The notes below the pieces were generated by a model. That model had not been told where the DNA came from, made no database searches, and saw only the letters and a program-made list of their open reading frames with translations. A program made the position numbers and the translations under genes. A DNA stretch of 64,000 nt from Hirudinaria manillensis (Eukaryota > Annelida > Clitellata > Hirudinida > Hirudinidae): assembly GCA_034509925.1 (NCBI GenBank), contig CM067532.1:6040142-6104141 (forward strand), in the 5' to 3' direction. Position 1 is the stretch's first letter. Every line of letters starts with the position of its first letter. Below are positions 51,129 to 64,000 of the stretch, piece after piece.

Positions 51129-52970
51129 TTAAGCCTGTCTAGCTTTCTTTTCTTTACTAAGATGGCTCTTCTTTGACTTATAGTAATCTCTCCAATGAGA
51201 ATGATTGAGAGTTGTAAAATCTTCCAAGGTGGAAATACACCTTAGATATTTAGCCAACTTCTTAAGCTCTTTGTCAGTGCCTCTGTTCATGTGTGCATTT
51301 TTGAAGGGCCTTATCTTGGAACATGAACAAAAAATATTTCTTTAATAATATTTGGAACCTAAAAAGAAAGAACAGAAAACATACTTTCAAACCATTTTGT
51401 GGATTCATAATAAAATTCCTTCTTAGATCATCAAACATTATCGTGTTTTGCTTGGTCCAATTGGGGAAGCGACCCCATATCACTCCTAGAGGTTTTACCT
51501 GCCAAATGGTCAAAATATATTTTTAAGCTTTTTAGAGATTAATTTGATTTTAATTAAGTCTAAATGTTTGGAAACCTCAATTATGCCATAGTTCTTCACG
51601 TCAACTGTGATCATTGCAAAGCTGTCCATCATGAAGCAAATTCTATAATTGGTGTTCTGTGTGACACCTAACTCCTTCATCTTTGCTTCAATCCATTTCA
51701 TGCTAGTGGCAGCTGAATATCAATTGCATGATAAAGAAACCAACAAATTCAACAACGGTCTATTTGTTCAAAATGATAATCATTTGTGAAGTTTTCTTAA
51801 AATTACTCAAGATCATGGCTTCTTATCCAGACCCATTCAAAGGAGAGCAAAAGCTCAAAACAATGGATAATAATTACTTAAAGAATTGTGACATGTTAGC
51901 CATTATGACAGTGTTTCTAAACACACTTGCAAGACTTAAAGATTATTGACTTTATTGTCCATTAACTTAATGATAATTTTGAGATAAATGAGGGACTTAA
52001 ATGCATTCCTTCAAGCAACAGTAAAAGTGGTTGTCATCATGTGTAGCTTTTGTACCCATTTCATTTCAGATCAAGAATTGCATACTTACACCATATGACG
52101 ATATCGTAATATTCATAAGCAGATGTAAGAAATTCATGTAAATATGGCCTCATGAGATCGCGACCAGTTTCACCAACAGATTTATGATCTGGAACAAATG
52201 AAGACATTTTATTGTTTATGGGTCTTGTATTAACTAAAATCACCCAATTCATAAAATTATAATCTTGCTCCAACTTGTATATGAATCTAAATTAAATAGC
52301 CAACCAACAGTTCAGAAATAAATTTTAAACCATAAAAATACTTGCTTACCAAATAAAGTGTAATCCACATCTAGAACTAGCAGCTTTTTACCCTCTCTTG
52401 GTGGATTCATAATCTTAAAATCATAGGTATTCACCCTCTTATCAATTTTCTGGAGATATTCCGTTCTGAATCCATGTCGCAACAAATGATATGCATTTTA
52501 ATCACACTTGAAATTGCAAAAGATACCTGTTACAGATTTCAACCTCTTCTTCTTCAATATCAAGATCGTTAACTACATCAGGGTAACTATTGGAACTTTC
52601 ACTGATTTTCATTATTTCTTCTTCTACTGTGCCTACCATCATAATTTTGCTAGTTTCTTTTAAGTTCAGTTCTTTGAGCGTTACTACATCATTAGGCGGT
52701 TTGCCTTAAATAAAAATCAATAGAATGATCAGCAAATTTTGTTATTTAAAGCTCGATATATGTTGCATCAATCTTTATACAAGAAAATGTACCGTTATAC
52801 TTTAATCCGAGAAGTTTTTGTCTCGCTGGCATGACATGTGTTTCATCAAATATCGCACTTTTGAGATCAGCAACAGTTGACGAAGAAGTTAATGTTTTTA
52901 TCTTGTAATCGCTTCCATTCCATTTTATATTTACGACCAGCTCTTCGCTCACACCCTCAGCCGACTCCAT
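51129..52970 (-). CDS. UBLCP1: Ubiquitin-like domain-containing CTD phosphatase 1 (proteasome phosphatase)
   Basis: About eight minus-strand exons encode roughly 315 residues, close to the 318 of the human protein. The start at 52970 ([19 protein letters not shown]) opens a ubiquitin-like domain ending near [22 protein letters not shown] linker follows, then the FCP/HAD phosphatase domain with the catalytic DVDYTLF motif (DxDxT/V, exon at about 52.3-52.4 kb). [20 protein letters not shown] and the later MFDDLRRNF segment complete the HAD core. The C terminus is Lys/Arg-rich and ends at 51129. The enzyme dephosphorylates 26S proteasome subunits in the nucleus and docks through its ubiquitin-like domain (known). 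Its 3' end faces that of SON across about 150 bp. Confidence 0.93.
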
Positions 52971-54214
52971 AGTAAAACGAAAGTAAACAAACTTATTCCC
53001 CATGCCTTCAGTAGTTCTAATATTCCATAGCATTACGAGTTTAAATCAGCACGGTTTACATGTAATTAAATACATTTCCAAAACATCCTACAACCGTAAA
53101 TATATTTATTTCTTATGTAAGTCAATATATGAACATTTTAATGTCATGGAAATACACTTCTATGCAGAGTACCGCCAACATAGTAAAGCCGCGAATAATT
53201 CCCTCAACGAGGAGTCCTTTAACCAAAATCATGCGTTGCGCTGATATCTTGCCAATCATAAATTTTGTTATATTAGATCACATTATGAGGAAAAATGTAC
53301 TGCAGAAATTAAAATAAGTGGGATCTGATCTGATAAATAACCAATAACCAAGGGAGTAAATTGGAATGATGCTTTCATTTATTTACAAACTATTGCTATC
53401 TCTTTGAAGGTTGTGTAATTCTCTCCTGACCTCTATGGTACTGCCCTTCTGAATTATGATTTTATTATTTGAGGTGATATATCCATCTCCTAAGAATAAT
53501 CTTTAGTGAGGTGAAGTTCTTGTGATTTAGTTAAGCAATGAAGTTCAATTTGAAACAAATTATGTCCTAATTAAAAAGTAAAATTACAACCCGTTCTTGT
53601 TTTTAATTTTTTCAACTTTAGCGCCGCACATATCAAAAAAACAGATTTACGTCCAGGAGTTAAAAATTTATCTCCACTTTCAGCGCATTAAACTTCCCAT
53701 CCCACTTTAAAAAAAAAATTTAGTCTTTCAAAGGACATGCAAAAGTGGAGAGAGGTTTCCCTAGCGATCCTCTCAAGTAGCAAAATAACATGCAAAAGTT
53801 TTTTGAGATTCATTGATAAGTTATGCGAACCATAGGGCTCACAGGAATTATTTGCTTTATGCTTTATGCTTTGAAGACAAAAATAAAATCTCTAAATAGC
53901 TAATTGCCACAATCGCTGAAAGTAAGTGATCTAAGGGATATCACGCATTCTCTGAAGAGATGATTAGACCAAATCCTATTGTCGTCTTTGTAACTCCGAG
54001 CAACGTTGCACATTAGCGAAGGCTGTATAAGGCTACTACTTGGTGAGAGTAATGCATGTGTGACGAATATTTAAGAGAAACCTCACCTGAGAAGCCTCCT
54101 TTAAAAGTAGCAAGAATTAGGTCTTCTGTTTTTCTGAGCGAATATTTCTTTATTTGAATCTAAGTGTAAAGACTTACGACTTAAATTTTTTAAGCATTTT
54201 GGACTCCAAAAAGG
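52971..54214. other. Divergent intergenic region between UBLCP1 and MOCOS
   Basis: About 1.2 kb. Short open frames on the plus strand (53002-53317) have no recognised content. It should include promoters for both neighbours. Confidence 0.5.
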
Positions 54215-57200
54215 ATGTATCAAAGAATTGATTCGGAAGAATTACGCAATTATAATCAGATTATCGAAAATTTCAGAAATAGTCACTTCAAGCACATTAA
54301 AGGTTATCTGGCACATAACAAACATGTGTTAGTTTGTTTTATTTGCTTCTTTACATAAAAAAAACTACGCACAATTTCAGAAGTATATCTTGATCATGCT
54401 GGTGCGACAGTTTATTCTGAGCTTCAGATTTCGAAATTCACAAAAGACTTGCTATGTAATACCTATGGAAATCCACATAGTAATAACGTTGCAGGCAAAC
54501 GGACATTTAAAGTGGTTGAGGAAGTCAGGCGAAAGTCTGTTATTTTCGTAAAATTTTTATGTATAACATTAGTTGCAGATCAATAAATTGAAATTATTCA
54601 ATTCGTTAGAAATGTTATTTTTTTATAGGCCTTATTATTTATTAGAACTGAAATTATACGTTTATTTTAGAGTATTGATACACCAACATCTGCTACGAAA
54701 TTGCTATGAAGGAATTTTAAAAGTGCATTACTTCGAAATAAGGCCGATATTGAAACCTAATTTGATGAATATTTGAGTTTTAACCTTTTATTATTTCTTG
54801 AAAGGACATTGGAATATTTCAACACTTCCTCACAAGAATATTCTGTTATTTTTGTCCAAAATGCAACCGCTGCTTTAAATCTGATTGCCAACTGTTTCAA
54901 ATTTGATGGATCACAAGATTTAGATCCTACTGAAGAATGTAGTGCTAAAAATTCAGTCTTTTCGAAAGAAACGACCCAACCAAATATATCGCAGTCCAGT
55001 CAAAGCAGTTGCCGGAAAGGAATCTTGGCTTATCTGGATGACAGTCACACTTCAGTCGTTGGCATGAGGGTCCCCGCCAGAGCTAAAGGAGCGAGAGTTT
55101 TATGCCGTAGCAGAGAAGATATTGAATCTGAATTAAAGGCTCAGGACTCAAAAGTATCCAAAGTGAAGTTAATTTTAGAGTTCATTTAGCTTCTTAAGAA
55201 ACGAACAAGTGTGATGATCAACTCATGGCCTTCCTAAATGTGGCGTAGTTAGAATTTAAAATCGGGAAGGGAAAACCCTTTTCGAGGCTTGGGGGAATTT
55301 CACATACTTTGTATATGGTTTAATGATTGTTGTTCGTAATTATCCACTTTTATTTTTTTGCTTTTCACACTTGCTGGGGGGAGATGTTGGCGCCTACAAC
55401 CCTCCGTCTTTTTTAAAAATAATATTGTGTTGTATCGTGTTTGCAACCTTTGGACACAAGGTCCCCTTAAGGAGGCTACAAAGTGCATTTACCCATTTTT
55501 GCATATTTTTATTTGCACATAATTACATACATTGAAAAGCCGAATAGTAAATGCATTTTTAGGAACTTTCTCAAAGTGACAGCATGAAAAGAAACCCAAA
55601 TAATTTATTTGTATATCCTGCTCAGAGCAATTTTTCAGGTAACCTTTTCATTCATCTATTATTGGAAGGAATTTTTAATGACAATAATAATAAAAAATAT
55701 TTTTACATTTTTCGTTCGTAGCTTATCGAATGAAATCATTCACCTAAAATATGCCGACAAATGTTTGAAATTCAAACTTTGAATGCAGATGCAGCGCCTG
55801 GCCCACTATCTTACTTTGCGTTGCTTATGTACGATGTCTTCGTGCCACATGTTTTGAATAATATCATTCAACAAATTTTCTTTGTCAAGAATTTAATTGG
55901 GAGTTTTTATAAAAGCACTAATCAAAATTCAAAGATATCTTTTCGAACGTTTTTTCACAATTAGATTTGAAATCAACCCCATAATTGTAGTTTCATTTAA
56001 TGTCACATTATACAATTTATAAATTATTATTTCCAATGTGACAATGGATGTACGAATATATGTGGTAAATGTTATAATTTAATTTTTTAAACGTTTAAGC
56101 TTTAAGAGACCACATCACAACCATTAATTTCACTTCACAACCCTCACTTCACCTCATCTCTTATTGTCAAGCACCCAACTCATTGTTTACAGAGATATAA
56201 ACTATAAAATCGTGAGGTATAATATAAAGCACTAAGAAGAGCTTTTAAAATCTAAAATTTAAAAAACTAAAATAAATTTAAAAAATAACCTAAAAACATC
56301 GGCACTTAACTACTTGAGGGAGTCAAAAAGAAATGAATGTTCATATGTCTTAGGAATTTGGTTTATCTTAGGTTATCATGTATCAAGTGTTTATAATTAT
56401 TTGCTGATATATTTGAATTAATCTTGTTTTTAAATAGTGGTAAATGATCGCTGAAAACGTTTACTAGTATTGACTGAGTTAATATGATGAGGATAGCGGA
56501 GGTTAATTAGACATTTACGGCAAAATACTGCTAGATTAATTAATCTGGCACGAGCAGACAGCAGAATTTTCAAAATGGCCAAATTTGATGGGCGCCATTC
56601 TTCTGAACTCAAACAATTGAGTTGAGTGACATGTTCTGTTCTAATAACAAACGATAGGACACTTTCTAAAATTTCTTTAGAATCAGTATGGATTGTCCTA
56701 AAGGCTTTTACCGCACTTTTTTGGTCACCGGTTATTCTTTTGAACATCATGAATGTTATGATGTCTGAATACTGAATGTAAGATGCATTGGAAAACTAAT
56801 GGCATAATGATCTTTCATCAGGTGAACGATATCCATTATCATGGATCAAAGAAATCAAGGAAAGTAAAACGTTCTTGGGAACAGAGAACGGATGGTGTGT
56901 ACTCCTTGATGCTGCTTCTCTCCTCACCACATCAACACTCGATCTTTCACTTTTCCAGCCTGATTTCATTGTCTTCTCGTTCTACAAAATATTTGGTTTT
57001 CCAACTGGTCTTGGTTAGAAAGGCATTCTATTGTGAAAATATGGTTTTCGATTAATCATAACTCACTTACATAATTCTAGGATGCTTGCTTGTCAAAAAT
57101 TCCAGCCACCATATGTTAAAGAAGATCTACTTTGGTGGAGGCACAATTAATTTGCTACTCCCGAATGACAACGTCGAAGTCTTCAGATCTGACTTCAGTG

Positions 57201-60200
57201 AAAGGCTTTCATGATTTACCACTTGTTGCGTTTTAAAAATTTCTTCATTTAATTAAAATTTTGTTGCTATTTTAAGGTTTGAAGATGGTACTTTGCCTTA
57301 TCTTGAAATTCTGGCTGTTAAGCATGGATTTGATTCATTTCAAGAACTGATTGGTACCTTTAGATTACATGATAAATAATTTATAAATTGGAAAATTCTA
57401 ACAAATTTATTACACGTATACGTTCTAGGGGCACCTATCGATGTTTCACGTCACACTTTTGCACTGGCTAGTCATACTTACGACGAATTGAAAAAGCTTA
57501 AATATGCAAACGGGCAAGTGGTTGTTGAATTATATCATTCAAATGAATTCGAATCTCAAGAAATACAAGGTCCCATAATAAATTTCAACGTCTTGAAAGT
57601 CGATGGATGTCATGTAGGCTGTTCACGGGTAAGTAAATACGATTACTATGCAATGTAATTAATAATTGAGTTAATTCATTATTATACAAATTATAGCTCT
57701 TTTAATTCAAGGTAAACGAAATGGCAAAACTCCATGGAATTTGTCTGAGATCAGGATGCTTCTGCAACATTGGAGCTTGTCAAAGACATCTCAACATCAG
57801 TTCCAGACAATTAATCGACAACTACCACGTGAGCCTGAATTGAATTTGTATTGAAGGGTATCACCTTTGAATTAAAAAATTATGGCTTTAAATTCTGTTC
57901 CAACTGAATGTATTATTTTCAAAGCAGTGTTACTACTGCTAATTCAACTTAAGCCATTTCTGAATTGTAATAAAACTTCAAACAAGCTTTTTTTTATAAT
58001 GGATTTTTTTTCTTTAAAGATGGGTCACATTTGTGGAGATGGGGTGGATATTATCGCTGGTCGACCAACCGGCTCAGTCCGTGTTTCTTATGGATTTTCA
58101 TCGACTTTCTCAGATGTCGAGTCGTTTCTAGACTTCATTCGCACATGTTTTCTGGAAAGAGGGAACATTTCATTGACTGAACAGGTTTGCAACATTTCCA
58201 ACCTCTGCAGAATGGGCTACCGGCTCCAAGAGATATGGATTTATCCAATCAAATCTTGTTCTGGAATAAAGGTTAATAACGAATCATTTTTCAAATTTTT
58301 GAATAATAGGTTACTGATTATGTGTACATTATTTGTAGTATAAACACAATTTAAATTATAAATTCTTGTCAATTGAAAGTCATTTAAATTGGGAATCGAT
58401 TAACAAATTAATTAATTGCTTTAACATTTATATGCATACGCTTATGTTCTTATAATTTCTCAATATATTAGCGGAGGCATGCGCTTCCACAAGGCTGATT
58501 CTTTGAGTTGTTTAATCGGTAAAACTTGTTCGAAGTTTCACTTTGTTTATTAGATGCTGGAAACTCCTCCTCGGAGCTTTCCGACAGGGATCCTCAGAGA
58601 AGGTCCCCCATCTTCGAACGTTTCGGCCCTTTGAAACCCCTGACGTTCTCCGGGGGTGGGCCGCATCCGGTGATCAGCCGGATGTCCCTGTCGGTTTCCA
58701 TTGTGCGGACTCGAAGCTTAGGCTTTGGAAGGCTCTCATTGGCCTCTTTATGCCATCACGTGCCAGACTGGAGCGACTACTGAAAGCTCTCGTTGGCTTC
58801 TTTCGTCGCTGCACTCAGTCGCTGAAGCGACGCCACCTAGCCCCTATGACTCTCAGTGGCCTCCTTTCCGTCATCCCTGCCGCCCAACAGTATCGACTTG
58901 GGCTTTAAATTTTCTTTGCAGCGGCGCGCGGTAACAGACATTTCCGTCACCGGCTCCGCGCCTCTCGGGCGATGAATTGCTTCGGTGGATTTATTCTGAC
59001 CGGAGATCGGCGGCTTTCTCCGGTCCTTTCGCTGTGGCATCCGAAGATGTTTCCTTACCTCTCATTTGCCAGATCCAGAACGAAGCTGCCTGCCCTATAT
59101 TATTAGTATGTATAATAAAATCGCTCAAAAATTTCCATTGCGAAGAGATCCCAAATTAAATTAACCCAAAATTAAATATCATATGTCGTGGTTTGAAATT
59201 GATTCAGTTAATGGTTTAATCTGCTTTTATCAGTAACGTTGATTATTTGTACAGGTGGATAGATGCCAAATAGATATAAGAGGTCTAAAAAATGACAGAA
59301 AGTGGGTGCTTCTCAATTCCTATGGCAAGGCCATAACTCAAAAAGATGTTGCTAATCTGTGCTGCATAAAATGTCAACTGCGTGACAGTATCCTGCGAGT
59401 CCATTGCAAAGGTCCATATATTTGAAAATATGTCTTCTGTTCATAAGTATTGCCTTATAATTAAATTATATTTTTGAAGGTTTTGATGACATCTTAATCA
59501 CTGATGGTTGTCTAAACTCTGAGTCAAGCATAGCCCCCACTTGCATCGGAAAAGTTTGTGGTGACAAGTCAGTTGACTGATCACAAATTAACAATTTTCA
59601 TACTTTCTTCGAATTTGAAGTTTTAACTTAAGGATTTCATTGGAAAAATATGAAGAGAAGGTCAACGAATGGTTTGCAAAGGTTCTAAAAATAAACGATG
59701 TTTGTCTAATGAAGCAAAACGACTCAGATGAACGAATGTCCAGAAACAGTAAGACCTCTGCTTTAGACCTCTTAAATATATTGAAATGAATACTTTATAA
59801 TACTTTATAACAGAGATCAATGCTTCGCTTTCATTAACGAATGAAGCCCAGTTTTTATTGATTGGTTCATCCAGTTTGGAAACTCTGTTTGAAAAAATGA
59901 GAGCAGGCAAAAGTTTATCATTTAGTGAGTATCATTTAGTCGGGGCGTGATAGTAAATGATAATGGTTATAATTGGTTGGAAGATTTGGAAGAACTTTCC
60001 AAAAGATTCAGAGCTAATTTTTTGGTGCGTACTAACACACCATTTGAGGAAGAAACCTGGGATGAAATCAAAATAGGGAATGAAATATTCAAAGTGAGTC
60101 GAGTATGGCCGATCTTTTTATAATTTGAATATATTCATTGTTCATTGTAGAAAGTTGGACTTTGTAACCGGTGTAAAATGATATGCATTGATCAGGAAAC

Positions 60201-60482
60201 GGGAATAGCTTCCAGAGAACCGTTACTCACGCTAATGAATTTTCCAAAGAGAAGGGTGAAGTCAATTTAATTATCGTCTTCTATAATTAATCTTAATACT
60301 TAATGCTTTCACCCATGCCATTGCAACAGGCGCATTTTGGGATTTTGCTGGTTCATATGAGAGGTGCAGGCGGTTCAAAACCAGTAATCATTGTTGGCGA
60401 CAGCATAACGATTTTAGAATACGATCACGAGTTCACCTCAAATAGATATAAAGACAATCTTCTTGACGAGGTGTCTAAGTGA
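54215..60482 (+). CDS. MOCOS: Molybdenum cofactor sulfurase
   Basis: About 17 exons on the plus strand give roughly 800 residues; human is 888. The start at 54215 (MYQRIDSEELRNYNQ) is followed by the aminotransferase class V (NifS-like) domain: VYLDHAGATVYSELQ, NPHSNN, QNATAALNLIANCF, DDSHTSVVGMR, and the PLP-binding Lys in FSFYKIFGFPTGLG. The sulfur-carrying Cys lies in RSGCFCNIGACQ (exon at 57713). The MOSC N-terminal beta-barrel begins at 58.2 kb (EIWIYPIKSCSGIKV) and the MOSC domain runs to 60.48 kb (NDLEELSKRFRANFLV, and a Cys-rich LCNRCKMICID). The enzyme transfers sulfur to the molybdenum cofactor of xanthine dehydrogenase and aldehyde oxidase in the cytosol. All catalytic motifs are intact. 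Two long introns (55.64-56.82 and 58.27-59.25 kb) carry extra sequence. Confidence 0.94.
55640..56820. other. Long MOCOS intron with an unexplained minus-strand ORF
   Basis: About 1.2 kb between MOCOS exons at 55562-55638 and 56821-57011. A 106-codon minus-strand open frame (56750-56430) has an amphipathic, protein-like composition but no family I recognise. It may be a remnant of an inserted element. Confidence 0.25.
58471..59096. mobile_element. GC-rich insertion in a MOCOS intron, possible unclassified element
   Basis: About 626 bp, much more GC-rich than the AT-rich intron around it, especially 58553-59090. The 6-bp ATATTA lies on both flanks (58465-58470 and 59097-59102), which could be a target duplication but may be chance in such AT-rich DNA. 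Inside is an imperfect internal duplication (about 58730-58785 and 58786-58835, each with a GGAAGGCTCTCATTGGC-like start and ending in GCGAC). Open frames on both strands have no known domain, and no terminal inverted repeats were seen. Confidence 0.4.
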
Positions 60483-61081
60483 TATGATAAATAACCTCCT
60501 TAAAGATTGTTATTATTCATTCCATTCAATAAAGGATTTACCTTCGATTTATTGTTTTTATTCACAAGTGTCATGTTAAAGTAGATAATTTTCGGGACTA
60601 CTTTAGAATAGTGGTAATTTTAACTGAGGTATTTGAGGCTCTCAAATGTTCACCCTGTTGTCAGATTAATAGAAGAATTTACCGTTTGTTCGAAAATTTA
60701 GTATAAGTGTCTGCGCGACAGAAGTAGTTCCATGACAATATATAGAATCAAGAAATGGGAAACCAAGTTAATTAATTGGCTTAGTAATTGATTTACTTCG
60801 GTCGAAGTAAAACTTCATTAGTTCAAAGACAATTTGAAACAATAATGTTAAAATGGCATAAGATAATTGCCGATTGACCATTTATACGCAGTGTCAGTAG
60901 TTGTTCTTTTTACTTGTAAATTTAAAATTTACAATTTAATAAAACTATGGAAAAATCAAATTTAATACTTGTTACATTAATAGTCATTTAATTTTGAGAG
61001 TTTACTTTATAGTCTATGGACTTTTCGCCCGCTTAACATCATTCAATTTCGACCACAATTTGTTGACATTTTTATATTTGT
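60483..61081. other. Intergenic region between MOCOS and NUP160
   Basis: About 600 bp, containing the MOCOS 3' end (AATAAA near 60530) and presumably the NUP160 promoter. No gene is seen. Confidence 0.5.
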
Positions 61082-64000
61082 ATGATGGATGCATACCGCG
61101 AGTTGCTGGTTTTTGCTTCTCCTCAGCGAAAAGAATTGAATTTTAATTCGGGTAAAGACTAATCATTTGTCAAACAACGCGCAATTTTTATTTTTTTTTC
61201 AAATTCAAGTTTTAAATTAGTTTGTTATATGCTTTTTCCATCTTCAGCTTATTTGCGTCAAATATATTTTTGTATTCTTAAAGAAAATATCAAGCGATTT
61301 TACACCACTTAACTATATGAAAATTTGATTTGCTACTTAGGTCTTAGGTAATATGAAAATAATCAAATTAATGATTTTGAATAATATGTTGATATGCTTA
61401 TACATTGTAGCTTAAAGCTTATTAAGTCATTAGCTAGAATATGTTTAGACTTCTACAAATGGTCTTCAAATCTGTTTTCTTGATAATCCTTCAAGCATCT
61501 GAATTTTTTAAATGATGAATATGTTTATTTTGTTACAATTTAGCCAACCAGAACTCCATCAAGCACATAAAGCCTTCCAAGTATGGTGGAGGATATTGTT
61601 TTCAGGAAAGTGGTTTCCTGGAATCTTCCTCCAGGAACAGATTTCTCTATTGGTATCTATCATTTGCATTTAATTTTTATCAGTGGCAATAATTTGCATG
61701 TATTAAATAATTTGTTTAAAGTCATTGGTTTATTTAGTATGATGTTATAATGTGAACTGATTTCTAAGTAATGATTTCATGAATGAGTTCATCAACCTAG
61801 TAAATGGCTCATATTTCTTCCATGTTATTGTAACAACATTTAAAAAAATGCATTTCTATTTTTGCATTAATTTGTAATTTGTCTTATGAACAATGACATT
61901 TTGGACTGTTACATCTTCCAATGCATTTAATGTAAGCATTTAAAAGGTCTTTCTTTTTAACAGGAGAATTTCTGACTCAAAGTTGGAGTTTCAAGATGTT
62001 AGCTTTGACTTTCATCTAATAGATGGGAGTATAAGCCTCGTCTTTCAGAATGCCACCATTGCTTGCGAACCTGGTATTTATGAAACGGCAGAAAAAGTTG
62101 TCGTCTTAGTAACAACAACGACAGGGATTTATAGATTTCAGTTCCCACATCCAAGAACTCTCAATGAGGTTCCCATTCAAACTTTGAGTTGCCTAAAACA
62201 AGTGATTATGAGATTAGGCCTTTACATAATTTAAAAACTAAATTTAATTAAACAGGGAAAATCAATGTTGACCTCCAATTCACCCCTGCCATCAATATTT
62301 ATGGATGTGTCATCGTCAAGCATTTTGGGATCTGCCAACTATTACATGTTTCCAAGCACCCAGTGCATGGCACAATTCACATGTGCTTCAAGCTGTCACC
62401 TGAACGATAATTCCAGTCTTTATTCCTTCTCAAATCAAAACGGGAACGTAGTCCTCTTCAATATGGCTCCTCCCCTGTTGTTCAGTAATAATTTTAAATC
62501 CATCATAGTTTTAATTCAATTGTTTTGTCTGATTTTGCAATTTATTTTGTTAAAAATATGGACTCATTATAGATGTCAAAATTCCATTCAGATACTAATG
62601 TTTCTATACACGAAGTTAAGCAAAGTGGAGTTGTTTCAAGATTTCTGGGAGGAATAGTGACATCTGTTGTTGGGTTTGTTATTTAATGCAAATTAATTTC
62701 ATAAAAACCAAGAAAAGGTCTGAAAATATGAAAACATATGAATCCAGGAACTCGGTAGAAGGTGGACAAGCCTGTTCTGATATGTGCATCCTACAAGATG
62801 CCACTGATGAGCCTTTGGTCTGTGCTGTCACATGGGATTTCAGATTAAAGATTTGGTCTGCTGATGTTGGTATCTTTATGTACTTTTTAGGATTGGTTGC
62901 CTTGTGAAAGCAGTATTTATTAAGTTATTGATTAAATATCAAGTTAGCTAACGAGAGAAAATTAAATTTTATATAATGGCTGTTTTGTTTAATGTTCCCA
63001 GACCTACGAATTGATGTTGAGTGAAGATCTGTTCACACAAGCTTCTTCATACATTGATAGAAACAAAGTGATTAGTGCTGGTAGGTGGCCCAACAAATAC
63101 AACAATTCTTTGTGATGTGATGTTTGCAATTACGAGTCTTGAAATCAATTTCTTTTGCAAATCTCAAGGCTCCAAAAACATGATAAGAAAATATGTTGGT
63201 CAAGCGAGCGATGGAGAACAGCTAATTTTAATCGGTGTATTTCTCAACATTCCAAACAATATCCAGGTTAGAACGAAGATTGCAATGTTTCATTTCATTT
63301 TCTTTCTTTCGTTCTTTGACAGCACTTTAAACTTTAAATACTGTTTGCTGTTTCAGTTTCATGTCTTCCAAATTTCCAGTTCTGGATCTTCTCTTGCTCT
63401 GCAGCCAGTCACAGTCTTTTATGATGCTCAGGTCCTTATTATTAAATAAATTATTGCAGATGTTACTGTTGGAAATAATATTCAGTTGTATAGAAATACT
63501 CCTAGTATATTAAAATATTAAATATTAAATGACATCATAATGTTGTAGGAGGAATTGATTGACTTCATAATTGATTCTGAGATGTTTTGGACAGTCTGGG
63601 CAACACAAAATTCAGACTATTTCGTCAAATTTGAGTACCTCACCAAGTAAGAGACATTAACGATCATTGTTGTTAAACACTCCTGCATATTTCCTGATAT
63701 TAAAATAAACACCTATTAAAATATCTGTGGAATATGGAATTATATTCAAATATTTCCATTTATTTCATATTATTAACAATTTTCAAATATAAAGTGATTT
63801 GGAAGGCCCCTTTAACAAACATGTTGCATGAATCTATTCAGTTCTATATATTATTAATTATTATTAATTTAAATAGTAAAGATTTGAATAGTGAAGATCT
63901 CCAACCCATGGTAATTCACTTTTTTCCCAATCAGCAAATCCATCGACTCAACGTGGACAGAAGTGATGATGAGTACAAAAATCGACGAGGAACTTGATGT
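61082..64000 (+). CDS. NUP160: Nucleoporin Nup160, N-terminal part (truncated by window end)
   Basis: At least ten exons are visible: 61082-61150 (MMDAYRELLVFASPQRKEL), about 61545-61654 (ending SSRNRFLYW), 61964-62167, 62253 to about 62485, about 62571-62669 (VSIHEVKQSGVVSRFLGG), about 62747-62868 (PLVCAVTWDFRLKIWSAD), 63001-63081, 63170-63266, 63357-63431 and 63549-63647 (EELIDFIIDSEMFWTVWATQ). The order and wording match the N-terminal beta-propeller of Nup160, for example the ELKQSSVMQRLL and EHDAFIFALCQDHKLRMWS segments of vertebrates (from memory). Nup160 is a scaffold of the Y-complex (Nup107-160) of the nuclear pore. The exons at about 63877-64000 are uncertain, and the rest of the gene lies outside. 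The second in-frame ATG at 61085 is an alternative start. Confidence 0.85.

Noticed and set aside
55239..55480. G-rich and C-rich tracts in a MOCOS intron suggesting transposon ends
   Set aside because: The GTGGCGTAG start resembles some DNA-element termini, but I found no matching inverted end or target duplication.

Overview
This is a nuclear window from an invertebrate animal. The evidence is intron-rich genes with consensus GT..AG junctions, short introns (often 60-300 bp), an AT-rich background, and animal-type genes: a DM-domain factor, HECTD1, SNAPC4, SON, NUP160, a RIM-BP-like protein and a neuropeptide precursor with Gly-Lys-Arg sites. I cannot fix the phylum. A protostome is a guess.

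Layout, left to right. At 1-2.8 kb there is a possible exon of unknown identity, then a young non-autonomous LTR retrotransposon whose two 289-bp LTRs look identical. At 3.0-4.5 kb (minus) lies a five-exon DMRT gene. At 4.5-10.7 kb is a long region holding a possible unrecognised cysteine-containing gene (5.6-7.1 kb, minus). At 10.7-15.5 kb (minus) is SNAPC4. At 16.8-18.3 kb (plus) is a secreted neuropeptide precursor built of fourteen 87-bp repeats identical at protein level, the most striking item in the window. At 19.9-37.2 kb (minus) is a complete HECTD1 of about 43 exons, with a small MITE in one intron. At 39.2-44.8 kb (minus) is a coiled-coil, FN3 and SH3 protein resembling RIM-binding proteins, with a decayed Tc1/mariner element in one intron. 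At 45.7-51.0 kb (plus) is SON. At 51.1-53.0 kb (minus) is UBLCP1, tail to tail with SON. At 54.2-60.5 kb (plus) is molybdenum cofactor sulfurase (MOCOS), with a GC-rich insertion in one intron. At 61.1-64.0 kb (plus) is the 5' part of NUP160, cut by the window end.

The genes are unrelated housekeeping and regulatory functions (snRNA transcription, splicing, ubiquitin ligation, proteasome phosphatase, cofactor activation, nuclear pore) plus one signalling precursor. There is no operon-like logic. SNAPC4/neuropeptide, RIM-BP-like/SON and UBLCP1/MOCOS are divergent pairs. Neuropeptide/HECTD1 and SON/UBLCP1 are convergent. Exon limits were set by eye from splice consensus and reading frame, and many are approximate.
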